DNA from: Aurantimonas sp. 22II-16-19i
GTDB taxonomy: Bacteria; Pseudomonadota; Alphaproteobacteria; Rhizobiales; Rhizobiaceae
Assembly (NCBI RefSeq): GCF_002088275.1
Contig: NZ_AQQS01000009.1
Span: forward strand, 1 to 64,000
Direction: 5' to 3'
DNA: 64,000 bases
Shown here: positions 27,993-37,625 of the stretch, one piece after another
Numbering within the stretch: the stretch's first letter is position 1
How the letters are laid out: the number at the start of each line of letters is the position of its first letter
Position numbers and translations under genes: made by a program
Notes under the pieces: generated by a model
The model's database searches: none
What the model was told of the DNA's origin: nothing
The model's input: only the letters and a program-made list of their open reading frames with translations

Positions 27993-28635
27993 GGCGCACG
28001 CGGCGCGGCGCGCCGGGGCCGCCCGCATCCTCCTCGTCCGGCCCGCGGCGGGGGCGACGCCACCATGCAGTGACGACCGGGCCCCATTGCCGCCAGCCGA
28101 AATAGACGGTGATGAGCACCGCGACGCCGCACAGGACGTAGAGTGCGCCCTGCTCGAATACCTGGAGGTTGGCGAAGACCGACCAGATCGAATAGCCGAA
28201 GACGTAGCCGATCGTCGTGAAGATCGAGGCCCACAGCGCCGCGCCGAAGAAGTTGAGGACGGTGAAGCGGGTCAGCGAGATGCGCGACATGCCGAGCGCC
28301 ACGAGGCCGGGCATGCGCAGCCCGTAGACATAGCGGTTCACGATGACGAAATAGGCCTGGTAGCGCTCCACCAGGGACAGCGCGCTGGCAAAGCGCGGCT
28401 TCTCGCGCCAGGCCCGCACCCACCGGTGATTGGACGAGAACCGCGCGAACAGGAAGACCGCCAGATCGCCGCAGAAGGAGCCGGTGAAGGCGAGGGCGAT
28501 CATCATCTCGAACGGATAGGAGCCGCGATAGGCCAGAAACCCGCCGATGATCGCGAAGACCTCGCCCTCGAAGAATGTCCCGGCAAGAACGATGACCGGG
28601 CCGAACTGGGCGATCAGGGACAGGATCTCGTACAC
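27946..28635 (-). CDS. DedA family (VTT/SNARE-associated) membrane protein
   Basis: 229 residues. Inner-membrane protein with the DedA features FFEGEVFAIIGGFLAY (acidic residue in the re-entrant segment), GDLAVFLFARF, and NRYVYGLRMPGLVALGMSRI containing the conserved Arg. DedA proteins recycle lipid carriers such as undecaprenyl phosphate or flip phospholipids; which substrate applies here is unknown. The Arg-rich C-terminal tail (RRPRRGPDEEDAGG onward) is read through the 3' end of the opposite hemerythrin gene, so the overlap has probably lengthened this tail. Confidence 0.88.
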   Translation of the reverse strand: MYEILSLIAQFGPVIVLAGTFFEGEVFAIIGGFLAYRGSYPFEMMIALAFTGSFCGDLAVFLFARFSSNHRWVRAWREKPRFASALSLVERYQAYFVIVNRYVYGLRMPGLVALGMSRISLTRFTVLNFFGAALWASIFTTIGYVFGYSIWSVFANLQVFEQGALYVLCGVAVLITVYFGWRQWGPVVTAWWRRPRRGPDEEDAGGPGAPRRVRLMIRGQRLRDQGSKE

Positions 28636-28805
28636 GTATTCTCCGAATCCGCTGGCTGTCGTTTCTCGAAGCGGCCCTGGGCGTTGCGGCTAGCCCGGGC
28701 CGCGGTCGTCCGCCGCCCGGCGCCGCCTTGTTTCAGAACTTTGCGGCACAAGAAAGTGGCATCCCGTTGCCCGGCCGACAGGGGGGCGAGGCCGCCGCCC
28801 GCGCC

Positions 28806-29369
28806 TCAAGGCGCTTCGCCGCCGCCGCCGCGCCGCTCGAGCCTTTCCAGGCGCTCCGCGATCTCCGCTAGAAGGCGCTTGGTCTCGGAAATTTCAAGAT
28901 CCCGCAGCCGATCGAGCTTGTCGTGCAGGCCGAGAATCTCGATCTCCGCCTTCAGGTTGACCTCGTAGTCGCGGCTCGCCTCGCGGCGATCGCGGGCCGC
29001 CGCGCGATTCTGCGACATCATGATGATCGGTGCCTGGATGGCAGCCAGCATCGACATGACCAGGTTGAGGAAGATGTAGGGGTAGGGGTCGAAGGCCGCG
29101 CTGGCGAGAATCACGGTGTTGATCACGGCCCAGGCGAGAAGGAACGCCACGAAGGACACGATGAAGCCCCAGGACCCCCCGATCTCGGCGAGCCTGTCGG
29201 CCATCCGGTCGCCGAAGCTCGCGCTCTGGGGCGCCGGAGGCTTCAGCTCCGAGGTGATCGGGCGGCGCAGGCCGATCAGCTCGAGAACCCGCTTCTCCCG
29301 CGGTGCGAGGCTGTCCGCGGACTGGCCGAACCAGCGCTCCGCCCCGTCATGCCCGTCATGTCTCGCCAT
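28806..29369 (-). CDS. DUF1003 domain membrane protein
   Basis: 187 residues. After a hydrophilic N-terminus come two membrane helices (WGFIVSFVAFLLAWAVINTV and PYIFLNLVMSMLAAIQAP), the conserved IIMMSQNRAAARDR, and a C-terminal coiled coil (about 140-180, DKLDRLRDLEI...AEIAERLERLERR). This is the usual DUF1003 layout. The function is unknown, and some members are called CorA-like by neighbourhood only. ATG 29369 gives the expected start; an earlier in-frame Met would extend it 23 residues toward nadE. Confidence 0.85.
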   Translation of the reverse strand: MARHDGHDGAERWFGQSADSLAPREKRVLELIGLRRPITSELKPPAPQSASFGDRMADRLAEIGGSWGFIVSFVAFLLAWAVINTVILASAAFDPYPYIFLNLVMSMLAAIQAPIIMMSQNRAAARDRREASRDYEVNLKAEIEILGLHDKLDRLRDLEISETKRLLAEIAERLERLERRGGGGEAP

Positions 29370-29497
29370 CGTCCTTGTCCGTCCTGCGTGCCGGCGCGGC
29401 CCCGATGGCATGGTCGCCCTTGCCAACTCGCCGCTCACCCTGTTTTGAACCGTCCAGAGACATAGAGGATTGGCGCCGTGCCGAGGAGTTGCCTTCG

Positions 29498-31171
29498 ATG
29501 CCTGAGTTGACCGATCGTTTCCGGCTCGCCGTCGCCCAGCTCGACCCGGCGGTCGGCGACGTCGCCGGCAATCTCGATCTCGCCCGCAAGGCCCGCGCCG
29601 AGGCGGCGGAGGCCGGCGCCGATCTCGTCCTCTTCACCGAACTGTTCATCGCCGGCTATCCGCCGGAGGATCTCGTCCTGAAGCCCGCCTTCGTCGCCGC
29701 CTGCATGGAGGCGGTGGAGAGCCTGGCCGAGGAGACCGCCGACGGCGGGCCGGGCGTCGTCATCGGCTGCCCGCTGCGCAACGAGGACGGTCTCTTCAAC
29801 GCCGTCGCCGTCCTCGACGAGGGCAGGGTGCTGACCTGGCGCTCCAAGGTCGACCTGCCGAATTACGGCGAGTTCGACGAGAAGCGGGTGTTCCAGGCTG
29901 GCCCGATGCCGGGGCCCCTCAACTATCGCGGCCTGCGGCTCGGCATTCCCGTCTGCGAGGACATCTGGGGCGATCTCGGCGTCTGCGAGACGCTCGCCGA
30001 ATCCGGCGCCGAAATCCTGCTCGTGCCCAACGGCTCTCCCTTCTATCGCGGCAAGCTCGACGTCCGGCATCAGGTGGTGCTGCGCCAGGTGATCGAGACC
30101 GACCTGCCCGTGGTCTATGCCAACAAGGTGGGCGGCCAGGACGAACTCCTGTTCGACGGCGCCTCCTTCGCCTTCAATGCCGACCGCAGCCTCGCCTTCC
30201 AGCTGCCGCAGTTCAAGAGCGGGATCTTCCTGTCCGACTGGGTGCAGGACGGCGAGGGCTGGCGCTGCGAGGACGGATCGGTCGCCGCGCTCCCGGGCGA
30301 CGACGAGGCGGTGTGGCGCGCTTTGGTCCTCGGCCTTGCCGACTACGTCAACAAGAACGGTTTCAGGTCGGTGGTGCTGGGGCTGTCGGGCGGCATCGAT
30401 TCGGCGATCTGCGCGGCGCTCGCCGTCGATGCGCTGGGCGGCAGCCGCGTCCACTGCGTCATGCTGCCCTATCGCTACACCGCCGAGACGAGCCTCGAAG
30501 ATGCCGCTGCCTGCGCGAAAGCCCTCGGCGTGCGCTACGACACCGTGCCGATCGCCGAACCCGTGGAGGGCTTCCTGAGCGCGCTCGGCCCGATGTTCGA
30601 GGGCACGCCCGCCGGCATCACCGAGGAAAACCTCCAGAGCCGCGCCCGGGGGGTGATCCTGATGGCGATCTCCAACAAGTTCGGCGCGATGGTGGTGACG
30701 ACCGGCAACAAGAGCGAGATGAGCGTCGGCTATGCGACGCTCTACGGCGACATGAATGGCGGCTTCAACCCGATCAAGGACCTCTACAAGACCGAAGTCG
30801 TCCGGCTCGCCCGCTGGCGCAACCGGAACCATCCGGACGATCTCCTCGGCCCGGCCGGCGAAGTGGTGCCCGAGCGGATCATCGTGAAGCCCCCCTCGGC
30901 CGAACTGCGCGAGGACCAGAAGGACGACGATTCGCTGCCGCCCTACGACGTGCTGGACGCGATCCTCGAGCATCTGGTGGAGCATGACGGCGGGGTGGAC
31001 GAGCTGGTAGCGCGGGGCTTCGACCGGGACACCGTCACCCATATCGAGCGGCTGCTCTACATCGCGGAATACAAGCGCCGGCAGTCGGCGCCGGGGACGA
31101 AGGTGACGAAGAAGAATTTCGGGCGGGACAGGCGGTATCCGATCACGAACCGGTTTCGGGAGGGGGCATGA
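29498..31171 (+). CDS. nadE: Glutamine-dependent NAD+ synthetase
   Basis: 557 residues, a two-domain enzyme. Residues 1 to about 270 are a nitrilase-fold glutaminase (catalytic Glu in LFTELFIAGYPPEDL, Lys in WRSKVDLPNYGEFDE, Cys in IPVCEDIWGD). The remainder is the synthetase, with the PP-loop LGLSGGIDSAICAAL and the NAD-synthetase segment VVTTGNKSEMSVGYATLYGD. It amidates deamido-NAD in the last step of NAD synthesis. GAGGAG at 29483-29488 precedes ATG 29498. Single gene, divergent from DUF1003. Confidence 0.96.
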   Translation: MPELTDRFRLAVAQLDPAVGDVAGNLDLARKARAEAAEAGADLVLFTELFIAGYPPEDLVLKPAFVAACMEAVESLAEETADGGPGVVIGCPLRNEDGLFNAVAVLDEGRVLTWRSKVDLPNYGEFDEKRVFQAGPMPGPLNYRGLRLGIPVCEDIWGDLGVCETLAESGAEILLVPNGSPFYRGKLDVRHQVVLRQVIETDLPVVYANKVGGQDELLFDGASFAFNADRSLAFQLPQFKSGIFLSDWVQDGEGWRCEDGSVAALPGDDEAVWRALVLGLADYVNKNGFRSVVLGLSGGIDSAICAALAVDALGGSRVHCVMLPYRYTAETSLEDAAACAKALGVRYDTVPIAEPVEGFLSALGPMFEGTPAGITEENLQSRARGVILMAISNKFGAMVVTTGNKSEMSVGYATLYGDMNGGFNPIKDLYKTEVVRLARWRNRNHPDDLLGPAGEVVPERIIVKPPSAELREDQKDDDSLPPYDVLDAILEHLVEHDGGVDELVARGFDRDTVTHIERLLYIAEYKRRQSAPGTKVTKKNFGRDRRYPITNRFREGA

Positions 31172-31387
31172 GGGGCGTCACGTGCCTCTGGCCGGGCCGG
31201 CATCGGCTCTCGAGCCTGAGAGGCTTGTGATCTCGGCGCGCTGGTGGAGCTGGGGAGAACGCGCGAGAGGCCGAAACCTGATCCCGGGTTCCGGGACACC
31301 GAGACGGCTTGCGATCCGTCCAGGCTCGTCAGGGCGCTGCCCGCCCTTGCCGCGAGCGAATCCGGTCCCGTCGATGCGATCGCGATC

Positions 31388-31969
31388 CTACGAGCGCCGC
31401 TTCGCAGCAACGGGGCGATAGAACAGCACTTTCCCCGTTGGCCGGATCTGCAGGAGAATGTCGAACTCCGCGGCATTGGCCGTCAGGAGCGCCAGCCCCA
31501 GCTTCTCGGCCTGGAGAAACAGGGTGCAGTCGTGCAGTGCCCGCATCCTGTCGTCCCTCGTATAGCCCTGCGTCCTCCCGAGGATGCCGGCATAGACCGC
31601 AGCCCTGCCGAGGACATCGGCATCCGGCACGAATTGCCGGTGCGCGGGCATCGCTCGCACGAGCCGCTCGATCGCCGCCTCCGCGGCGGCGGAGCGCGGG
31701 TCGTCCCTGCGCAGCGCCCCGATGGCGAACATCAGCTCCTGGATCGCCACCATGCTGTGATTGACGATGCGGATGTCCACCAGCCGTTCGACGACCTCGG
31801 GGGCCGAGCCCTTCATCTGGTCGATGTAAACGCAGGTATCGAGCAGGATGCCGCCCCCGGCGACCGCCTCGTCGCCGAGATAAGGCAACTCCTCGTCGGG
31901 ACGTCGGCTGAGCGTTCTCCCGGGATCGTGCCGCCGGACGCGCTCGGCCGCGCCGAAGTCGAAGGCCAT
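31388..31969 (-). CDS. PIN-domain toxin (VapC-like)
   Basis: 193 residues. The second half of the N-terminal region carries ILLDTCVYIDQMKGS (first PIN acidic residue), the middle AIQELMFAIGAL and YAGILGRTQGY..DCTLFLQAEK, and the C-terminus LLTANAAEFDILLQI (last acidic residues). PIN-domain toxins are Mg-dependent ribonucleases. The first 50 residues are longer than in compact VapC proteins. The ATG at 31969 is one base after the stop codon of the upstream antitoxin gene, a typical coupled toxin-antitoxin arrangement. It is convergent with nadE. Confidence 0.75.
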   Translation of the reverse strand: MAFDFGAAERVRRHDPGRTLSRRPDEELPYLGDEAVAGGGILLDTCVYIDQMKGSAPEVVERLVDIRIVNHSMVAIQELMFAIGALRRDDPRSAAAEAAIERLVRAMPAHRQFVPDADVLGRAAVYAGILGRTQGYTRDDRMRALHDCTLFLQAEKLGLALLTANAAEFDILLQIRPTGKVLFYRPVAAKRRS

Positions 31970-31970
31970 G

Positions 31971-32384
31971 TCAGAAGCCGAGATCGAGATCGGGGTCGAC
32001 GGATCCCTTGGTCTTGCGAAAGGCCTTCGCGAAATCGTCTTGGAGCGCCACGGTCGCCAGAGCGAATTCGACGAGCTCGGTATCGGACATGAGACCCGTC
32101 CGCGCCTTTGCCTCGGCAATCAGCGCGCTGCTGACCCGGCCCGCGATGCGCGCGTCCTTGGCCCGCGTCAGCCCCTTGTCGGCGGCACCGCGCATCACGG
32201 CTTCCACCATCCCGTGGCCCTCGCGTGTCCGAACGACCCGGCGACCAGGAGAACCCGGTTTGCCGTCCTCGCGCACGCCTTCGGTCGGGTTCGGCTGTGC
32301 GGTCCCGGTGCCAGCCCTGCGAGGCTTCTCGAAGCCCGCGGTGGCCAGACTGCCGGCTCCCGCCGAGCGGCTCTTCTTTGCCAT
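31971..32384 (-). CDS. Putative antitoxin of the PIN toxin (RHH-like C-terminus)
   Basis: 137 residues. The first 60 are basic, Gly/Pro-rich and probably disordered. Residues about 75-125 (ARIAGRVSSALIAEAKARTG, then MSDTELVEFALATVALQDDF) have the beta-alpha-alpha rhythm of a ribbon-helix-helix DNA-binding unit. The stop codon is one base before the toxin start, so the two are cotranscribed. By analogy with vapBC it would bind its own promoter and inhibit the toxin. The fold is my reading, not a firm family match. Confidence 0.6.
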   Translation of the reverse strand: MAKKSRSAGAGSLATAGFEKPRRAGTGTAQPNPTEGVREDGKPGSPGRRVVRTREGHGMVEAVMRGAADKGLTRAKDARIAGRVSSALIAEAKARTGLMSDTELVEFALATVALQDDFAKAFRKTKGSVDPDLDLGF

Positions 32385-32482
32385 CTGGTGCCTCGTTCAA
32401 CGGAACAGGAATTTGTTGAACATAGCGGGTTCCGCCGGAAGATCAATCTGCGGCCCCGAAGGCTGCCTATTCGACCGCGACA

Positions 32483-32644
32483 CCCCTCATCCTGAGGTGC
32501 TCGGCCGGTCGAAGGCCGGGCGAGCCTCGAAGGGCGAGGGGGATGCCTCCGCAGCGGATCCTCGAACCATCGCGAAACAACCGGTGAGCGGCGGTCGCCC
32601 CTCGTCCTTCGAGGCCGCCTGCGGCGGCACCTCAGGATGAGGGG
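32483..32644. repeat. Second four-arm palindromic element (CCCCTCATCCTGAGGTGC type)
   Basis: 162 bp bounded by perfect 18-bp inverted repeats CCCCTCATCCTGAGGTGC (32483-32500) and its complement (32627-32644). Inside are a hairpin (CTCGGCCGG against CCGGGCGAG, about 32501-32524), a stem CCTCGAAGG-GCGAGGGG against CGCCCCTCG-TCCTTCGAGG enclosing a loop of about 50 bases, and a last hairpin GCCGCC-TGC-GGCGGC. Elements with these ends are common in Hyphomicrobiales intergenic DNA. It fills most of the 32385-32775 gap upstream of the MFS gene. Confidence 0.85.
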
Positions 32645-32775
32645 CTTGCGGTTTGCGGCAGCCGCTTCCTATCGATGACCGGCGCCCGCGCCCGTTTACC
32701 CTCTCACCCATCCAATGCTAAGCAACCCGATCCTCTCCTGACGGCGACGCCTTTTTCCGCCCCACCGGATTCATC

Positions 32776-34068
32776 ATGGACTTCCTCACCTTCATGGGCC
32801 GGAATGCCCGCTGGCTGGCCGGCGGATTCCTGCTCTGCTTCTTCTCGTCCTTCGGGCAGACCTTCTACATCTCGCTCTCCAACGGCGACATCCGCCGGGA
32901 ATTCGATCTGTCGAACGGCGATTTCGGGCTGATCTACATGGCGGCGACGCTGGCGAGCGCGGCGACGCTCCCCGCTCTCGGCTGGACGCTCGACCGCTTC
33001 AAGGCCTGGCAGGTGGCGGTCGTCACCGTCCTCTGCCTGGCGCTGGCGACCGCGGTGATGTCGTTCGCCGCCAGCCTGCCCTTGCTCCTCCTGTCGCTCT
33101 ATCTCCTGCGCCTCTTCGGTCAGGGGATGATGACCGAGACGGCGATGACCGCCACCGGCCGCTGGTTCGCGGCCAACCGGGGCCGGGCGATGGCGATCAT
33201 CTCGCTGGGCTTCCATGTCGGCACCGGGCTGTTTCCGCTGGTCTTCGTCCTCGTCGCGGGCGCCCTCGGCTGGCGCGGCACCTGGCTTGCCTGCGGCGCG
33301 TTTCTCCTCGTCGTCGCCCTGCCGGTCGTCGCCTTCACGATGCTGAAGGACCGCGACCCGCAGTCCGAGCCGCAGTCGAAGCGCCGGCCGGACGTGCCTG
33401 ACTGGACGCTGGCCGAGGTGGTGCGTTCGCCGACCTTCTGGCTGGTCTCCACCGCCGTCCTGGCGCCGCCCTTCATCGGCACGACGCTGTTCTTCCACCA
33501 GGTCTATCTGACGGAGCTGCGCGGCTGGTCGATCGAGGTCTTCGCGGCGGGGTTTGCCGTCATGTCGGCGACCACCGTGGTCTTCGCGCTGGTCTGCGGC
33601 GGGCTGGTGGATCGCTTCTCGGCGGTGCGGCTCCTGCCGTTCTTCCTGGTCCCGATGGCGCTTGCCTGCTTCGTCGTCTTCGGCGTCACCGCGACGGCGT
33701 CGATCTTCGTCTTCATGGTCCTGCTCGGCATTTCCAACGGCTTTTCCTCGACCCTCCTCGGTGCGCTCTGGCCGGAGCTCTACGGCACCAAGCATCTCGG
33801 CTCGGTGCGCTCGGTGACGGTGGCCCTCATGGTGCTCGCCTCGGCGCTGGGGCCGGGCGTCACCGGTGTCCTGATCGACCGCGGCGTCTCCTATCCGCTG
33901 CAGATCGGCGCGATGGGGCTCTATTGCGTGGCGATCTCGGTGGTGATGGCGATGGTCGCGCTGCGCCATCGGGCGGCGGTTTCCCGGGCGCAGGGGCTGC
34001 ACGACCACGCCGGCGTTCCGACCGAGCGCGGCATCGACCGCGTCGATCCGCAGCCGCGGGAACGGTGA
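32776..34068 (+). CDS. MFS transporter
   Basis: 430 residues with about twelve membrane helices. The first half holds [20 protein letters not shown] and an MFS motif A variant [16 protein letters not shown] between helices 2 and 3, and the second half [18 protein letters not shown] as the symmetric copy. Overall it resembles the oxalate/formate antiporter-like or YbfB-type MFS branch, but the substrate cannot be assigned. ATG 32776 follows ATTC and lacks a strong ribosome-binding site. It is transcribed alone. Confidence 0.88.
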   Translation: MDFLTFMGRNARWLAGGFLLCFFSSFGQTFYISLSNGDIRREFDLSNGDFGLIYMAATLASAATLPALGWTLDRFKAWQVAVVTVLCLALATAVMSFAASLPLLLLSLYLLRLFGQGMMTETAMTATGRWFAANRGRAMAIISLGFHVGTGLFPLVFVLVAGALGWRGTWLACGAFLLVVALPVVAFTMLKDRDPQSEPQSKRRPDVPDWTLAEVVRSPTFWLVSTAVLAPPFIGTTLFFHQVYLTELRGWSIEVFAAGFAVMSATTVVFALVCGGLVDRFSAVRLLPFFLVPMALACFVVFGVTATASIFVFMVLLGISNGFSSTLLGALWPELYGTKHLGSVRSVTVALMVLASALGPGVTGVLIDRGVSYPLQIGAMGLYCVAISVVMAMVALRHRAAVSRAQGLHDHAGVPTERGIDRVDPQPRER

Positions 34069-34211
34069 GGGCACGGGGCGCTCCGTCTCCCGCCGCCGGA
34101 ACGCGCAAGCGGCAGGGGCCGACATCGAAGCGTCGTCATTCTCGGCCCACGTGCCGAGAATTCCGGGATCGCATCTCCTTTCGAACACGAACGAGCGGCC
34201 GCCTGTTCTCC

Positions 34212-34380
34212 GGTTCGACGTCGCAGAACCGGCCAAAGCAACAGAGCTTCGTCATCCCGGGTCAAGCCCGGGATGACGAAGCTCCAATCTCCACGACCTT
34301 CATCAGGCTCCGTTGCCGCCAGCACGAACGGCCGACGAAGACCCCGACAAGATGTGTGAATGCGGTAGGGACGGAGCCCG
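34212..34380. repeat. Dispersed intergenic repeat with central CGTCATCCCGGG palindrome
   Basis: The module GACGTCGCAGAACCGGCCAA (from 34217) is followed by CTTCGTCATCCCGGG against CCCGGGATGACGAAG, a perfect palindrome at 34248-34282. GCCGACGAAGACCCCGACAA and GATGTGTGAATG then follow near 34332. The same parts recur at 54181-54280 (inverted, partial) and 56234-56490. It lies in the 383-bp gap before gltX and explains an apparent upstream extension of that gene. Confidence 0.75.
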
Positions 34381-34451
34381 AGAACGACGACGCGGGGAGC
34401 AACGTCGCCCCGACCTTCCGGCCGCTGCCGCTTTGGTGTAGGCCCGAGCCC

Positions 34452-35825
34452 ATGACCGCCATCCTCCGCTTCGCCCCGTCGCCCACCGGCCGGCTCCACA
34501 TCGGCAACCTGCGCACCGCGCTGTTCAACTGGCTGTTCGCGGTCCGGGAAGAGGGCTCCTTCATCCTGCGCTTCGACGACACCGACAGGGAGCGCTCGAA
34601 ACGAGAGTTCGCCGATCTGATCGCGACGGACCTCGCCTGGATCGGCATTTCGCCCCACAAGACCATCCGCCAGTCCGACCGCATTCCTCTCTACGACGCC
34701 GCGGCCGAGAAGCTGAAGGCCGCCGGCCTTCTCTATCCCTGCTACGAGACGCCGGACGAACTCGACCGCAAGCGCAAGCGCCTTGCCGCCCGCGGCCTGC
34801 CGCCGGTCTATGGCCGCGAGGCGCTGAGGCTCTCCCATGCCGAGCGCGCGGCGCTGGAGGCGGAGGGGCGGAGGCCGCACTGGCGCTTCCTCCTGCCGAA
34901 TTTCGGCGCTGATCCGTTTGCGCCGCAGCGGACCGACATCGTCTTCGACGACCTCATCCGCGGCGAGACGGTGATCGATCTCGCCTCGCTGTCGGATCCG
35001 GTGCTGATCCGCGAGGACGGCAGCTATCTCTATACGCTGCCCTCGGTGGTCGACGACGCGGAGACCGGCGTCACCCATGTCATCCGCGGCGACGACCACG
35101 TGACCAACACGGCCGTGCAGGCGGCGATCTTCTCGGCTCTCGCGGCGAGCGTCCCGCGCTTCGGCCACCACAATCTCCTGACCACCGTCGGCGGGGAGGG
35201 GCTGTCGAAGCGCTCAGGCGCGCTGTCGCTGGAGACGCTGCGCGAGGAGGGCTACGAGCCGATGGCGGTCGCCTCCCTCGCCGTCCTCGTCGGCATGTCC
35301 GGCTCGATCGAGCCGATGGCCGATCTGGGTGCCCTCGGCGCGCGACTGGATTTTGCGGCCGTCTCCCCGTCCGCCTCGAAATTCGATCCCGCCGAGCTCG
35401 ACCGGCTGAACCGCGAGATCGTCCATGGGCTGCCCTGCGAGGCCGTTCGCGGCCGGCTGGCGGCGATGGGGGGGCGCGACGAGGATGCCGAAACCTTCTG
35501 GCAGGCCGTCCGTGCCAACTGCGACAAGGTGGCGGACGCGAAGGGTTGGGCCGAGATCGTCTTCGGCGACATGGTGGTTCCGGCACCGGAAGACGCGGCG
35601 GAGGCCGCGTTCCGCGCCGCGGCGCTCCGGCTCCTGCCGGATGGCGAGATCGGGCCGGAGACGTTCAGGACGTGGACCGCCGCGATCAAGGCCGAGACCG
35701 GCGCCAAGGGCAAGGCGCTGTTCCTGCCGCTGCGCCGGGCGATCACCGGCCTCGATCACGGCCCGGAGCTCGGCCCCCTCTTGCCGCTGATCGGCCGGGA
35801 GCGGCTTCTCCGGCGTCTGATATAG
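34452..35825 (+). CDS. gltX: Glutamyl-tRNA synthetase
   Basis: 457 residues. Class I aminoacyl-tRNA synthetase: [20 protein letters not shown] carries the HIGH motif as [17 protein letters not shown] the discriminating region, and [20 protein letters not shown] the KMSKS motif as GLSKR. The HIGN/GLSKR form is usual for one of the two GluRS copies found in alphaproteobacteria. It charges tRNA-Glu (and possibly tRNA-Gln, for amidotransferase correction). The upstream frame is open for another 176 codons but is repeat sequence, so ATG 34452 is the start. A partial copy of its 3' end recurs at 37626-37692. Confidence 0.93.
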   Translation: MTAILRFAPSPTGRLHIGNLRTALFNWLFAVREEGSFILRFDDTDRERSKREFADLIATDLAWIGISPHKTIRQSDRIPLYDAAAEKLKAAGLLYPCYETPDELDRKRKRLAARGLPPVYGREALRLSHAERAALEAEGRRPHWRFLLPNFGADPFAPQRTDIVFDDLIRGETVIDLASLSDPVLIREDGSYLYTLPSVVDDAETGVTHVIRGDDHVTNTAVQAAIFSALAASVPRFGHHNLLTTVGGEGLSKRSGALSLETLREEGYEPMAVASLAVLVGMSGSIEPMADLGALGARLDFAAVSPSASKFDPAELDRLNREIVHGLPCEAVRGRLAAMGGRDEDAETFWQAVRANCDKVADAKGWAEIVFGDMVVPAPEDAAEAAFRAAALRLLPDGEIGPETFRTWTAAIKAETGAKGKALFLPLRRAITGLDHGPELGPLLPLIGRERLLRRLI

Positions 35826-35937
35826 CAGAAATCTTCAACACGGCAGCAGCAACAAAGGCCAACTTAGCGTAGCGTCATGCTGGGCCGCCCCGAGGCTGCG
35901 GCTTCGATCCCCTGTGTTGCCTCGCGAGGACGCCTCC

Positions 35938-37467
35938 GTGACCACCGTCATCTCCAACAGCCAGACCCGCGGCCTGGCCATCACCGACGCCACTATCGGG
36001 AATGGATCGTTCATCGTCCTGCCGAACGTGTACATCCAATCCGATATCGGGTCGTCCGGTGACGCGATCTACGTGAGCGCGACGATAGACAATGCCGTGA
36101 TCACTGTCGGCGGCTGGCTGATCGCCGATGACGACGGCGTGCTGGTCAATGGCGGTGACCGTGTCGTCCTGACGAGCACCGGCTCGATCGTCAGCAATTA
36201 CGGGCTGTATGCGTCCGGCACCGGCGGGGGAAACCACTTCATCGTCGCCGGAACCATCGCCGCCGACTATGAGGGCATCCTGTTCGCAAGCTCGAACAAC
36301 ACCGCGACGATCAGCGGTCATGTCTCGGCTCAGTACGGCATAGCCGACGGGGCGTCCAACTCTGTGCACATCACGGCGGGCGGCGTCGTCCAGGGGTGGG
36401 ACATCGGATATCGTCTCGTCGGCCTGTCGAGCGACACCTCGACCCTCGTGAATGACGGCACTTTGGTCGGAGGTTCGACCGGCGCCATTGCGGGTCCCCC
36501 AGGTTCATCTCTCGTGTTCACCAATTCGGGCATGACACAGGGCAATGTCACGCTCGTCGACGGCGCCGACAGCATCGTCAACTCCGGGGTCATCTCCGGC
36601 AATGTCGGTCTCGCCGGCGGCGCCGACAGCATCGTCAACTCCGGCAAGATCTCCGGCAACGTCGACCTCGGCGCCGGCGCGGACGTGTTCCGGATGCTCG
36701 GCTCCGGCACCGTCACCGGCGACATTGCCGGCGGCGCCGGCAACGACGTCTTTCGCGGCGCCGATGTGTCCGATCGCTTCCTCGGCGGCGACGACAACGA
36801 CACCTTCTATGGCGGCGGCGGCAACGACCTGCTCTTCGGCGAGGCCGGCAACGATCGCTTCTTCGCCGATACCGACGCCATCGCCGACACCTACAATGGC
36901 GGCGACGGCAACGACACCGTCAACTATCTCCTCGCCTCGGCCGGGATCAGGCTGAACTTCGCCCTGAACTACGCGCTCGGCGCCGATATCGGCGTCGACC
37001 GGCTGTTCTCGATCGAGAACGCCGCCGGCGGGGCCGGCAACGACAGCCTCACCGGCTCCGACACGACCATCGCGCTCGGTGGCGGCGCCGGCGACGACAC
37101 GCTGCTCGGCGGCACCGGCAACAACACTCTCGACGGCGGCGACGGCGCCGACGTGATCCGCGGCTTTGCCGGCTTCGACAAGATCACCGGCGGGGCCGGC
37201 GACGATACGCTCACCGGCGACTTCAACGCCGACACCTTCATCTTCGCCGACGGCTTCGGCAAGGACACGATCACCGACTTCGACGAGTTCAACAACGCCG
37301 AGAAGATCAACCTCGCCGGCGTGACCTCCATCACCGACTTCGCCGACCTGGCGGCCAGCCACATAACCCAGGTGAGCGCCGACGCCATCATCATTGACGG
37401 CGCCAACACCATCACCCTCCTCAACGTCAATCTCGCCGATCTCGACGCCAACGACTTCATCTTCTGA
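35938..37467 (+). CDS. RTX-type secreted protein, paralogue 1
   Basis: 509 residues from GTG 35938 (TTVISNSQTRGLAITD); the two downstream paralogues start with ATG at the same codon, and GAGGA sits upstream. Residues 1 to about 205 are a Gly/Asn/Val-rich beta-solenoid-like region. Residues 205-245 hold a duplicated GADSIVNSG-x-ISGNV unit absent from the paralogues. Residues 250 to about 430 carry Ca-binding nonapeptides ([36 protein letters not shown]). The end is a type I secretion-like tail ([20 protein letters not shown]). There is no Sec signal. It is expected to be exported by an ABC/T1SS channel not encoded in this window and to fold with calcium outside. The role is unknown; adhesion or a surface matrix is plausible. 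Confidence 0.8.
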   Translation: MTTVISNSQTRGLAITDATIGNGSFIVLPNVYIQSDIGSSGDAIYVSATIDNAVITVGGWLIADDDGVLVNGGDRVVLTSTGSIVSNYGLYASGTGGGNHFIVAGTIAADYEGILFASSNNTATISGHVSAQYGIADGASNSVHITAGGVVQGWDIGYRLVGLSSDTSTLVNDGTLVGGSTGAIAGPPGSSLVFTNSGMTQGNVTLVDGADSIVNSGVISGNVGLAGGADSIVNSGKISGNVDLGAGADVFRMLGSGTVTGDIAGGAGNDVFRGADVSDRFLGGDDNDTFYGGGGNDLLFGEAGNDRFFADTDAIADTYNGGDGNDTVNYLLASAGIRLNFALNYALGADIGVDRLFSIENAAGGAGNDSLTGSDTTIALGGGAGDDTLLGGTGNNTLDGGDGADVIRGFAGFDKITGGAGDDTLTGDFNADTFIFADGFGKDTITDFDEFNNAEKINLAGVTSITDFADLAASHITQVSADAIIIDGANTITLLNVNLADLDANDFIF

Positions 37468-37625
37468 GACATCGATGCGGACCGAGAGCCAAGGAGGCCG
37501 GCGGATCGCCGGCCTCCCCGACTGTGTGCGGATCCGTCACCAGTCCTGTCGTTCCGGCCGTGGCATCCATGGGCTTGAGCAACAGCTGCTGGGATGGTGC
37601 CGTGATGGCGAGGTCGGTTTCGCTG

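Noticed and set aside
33924-34451. N-terminal extension of gltX by 176 codons
   Set aside because: The added residues come from a dispersed intergenic repeat and the family start [13 protein letters not shown] lies at 34452.
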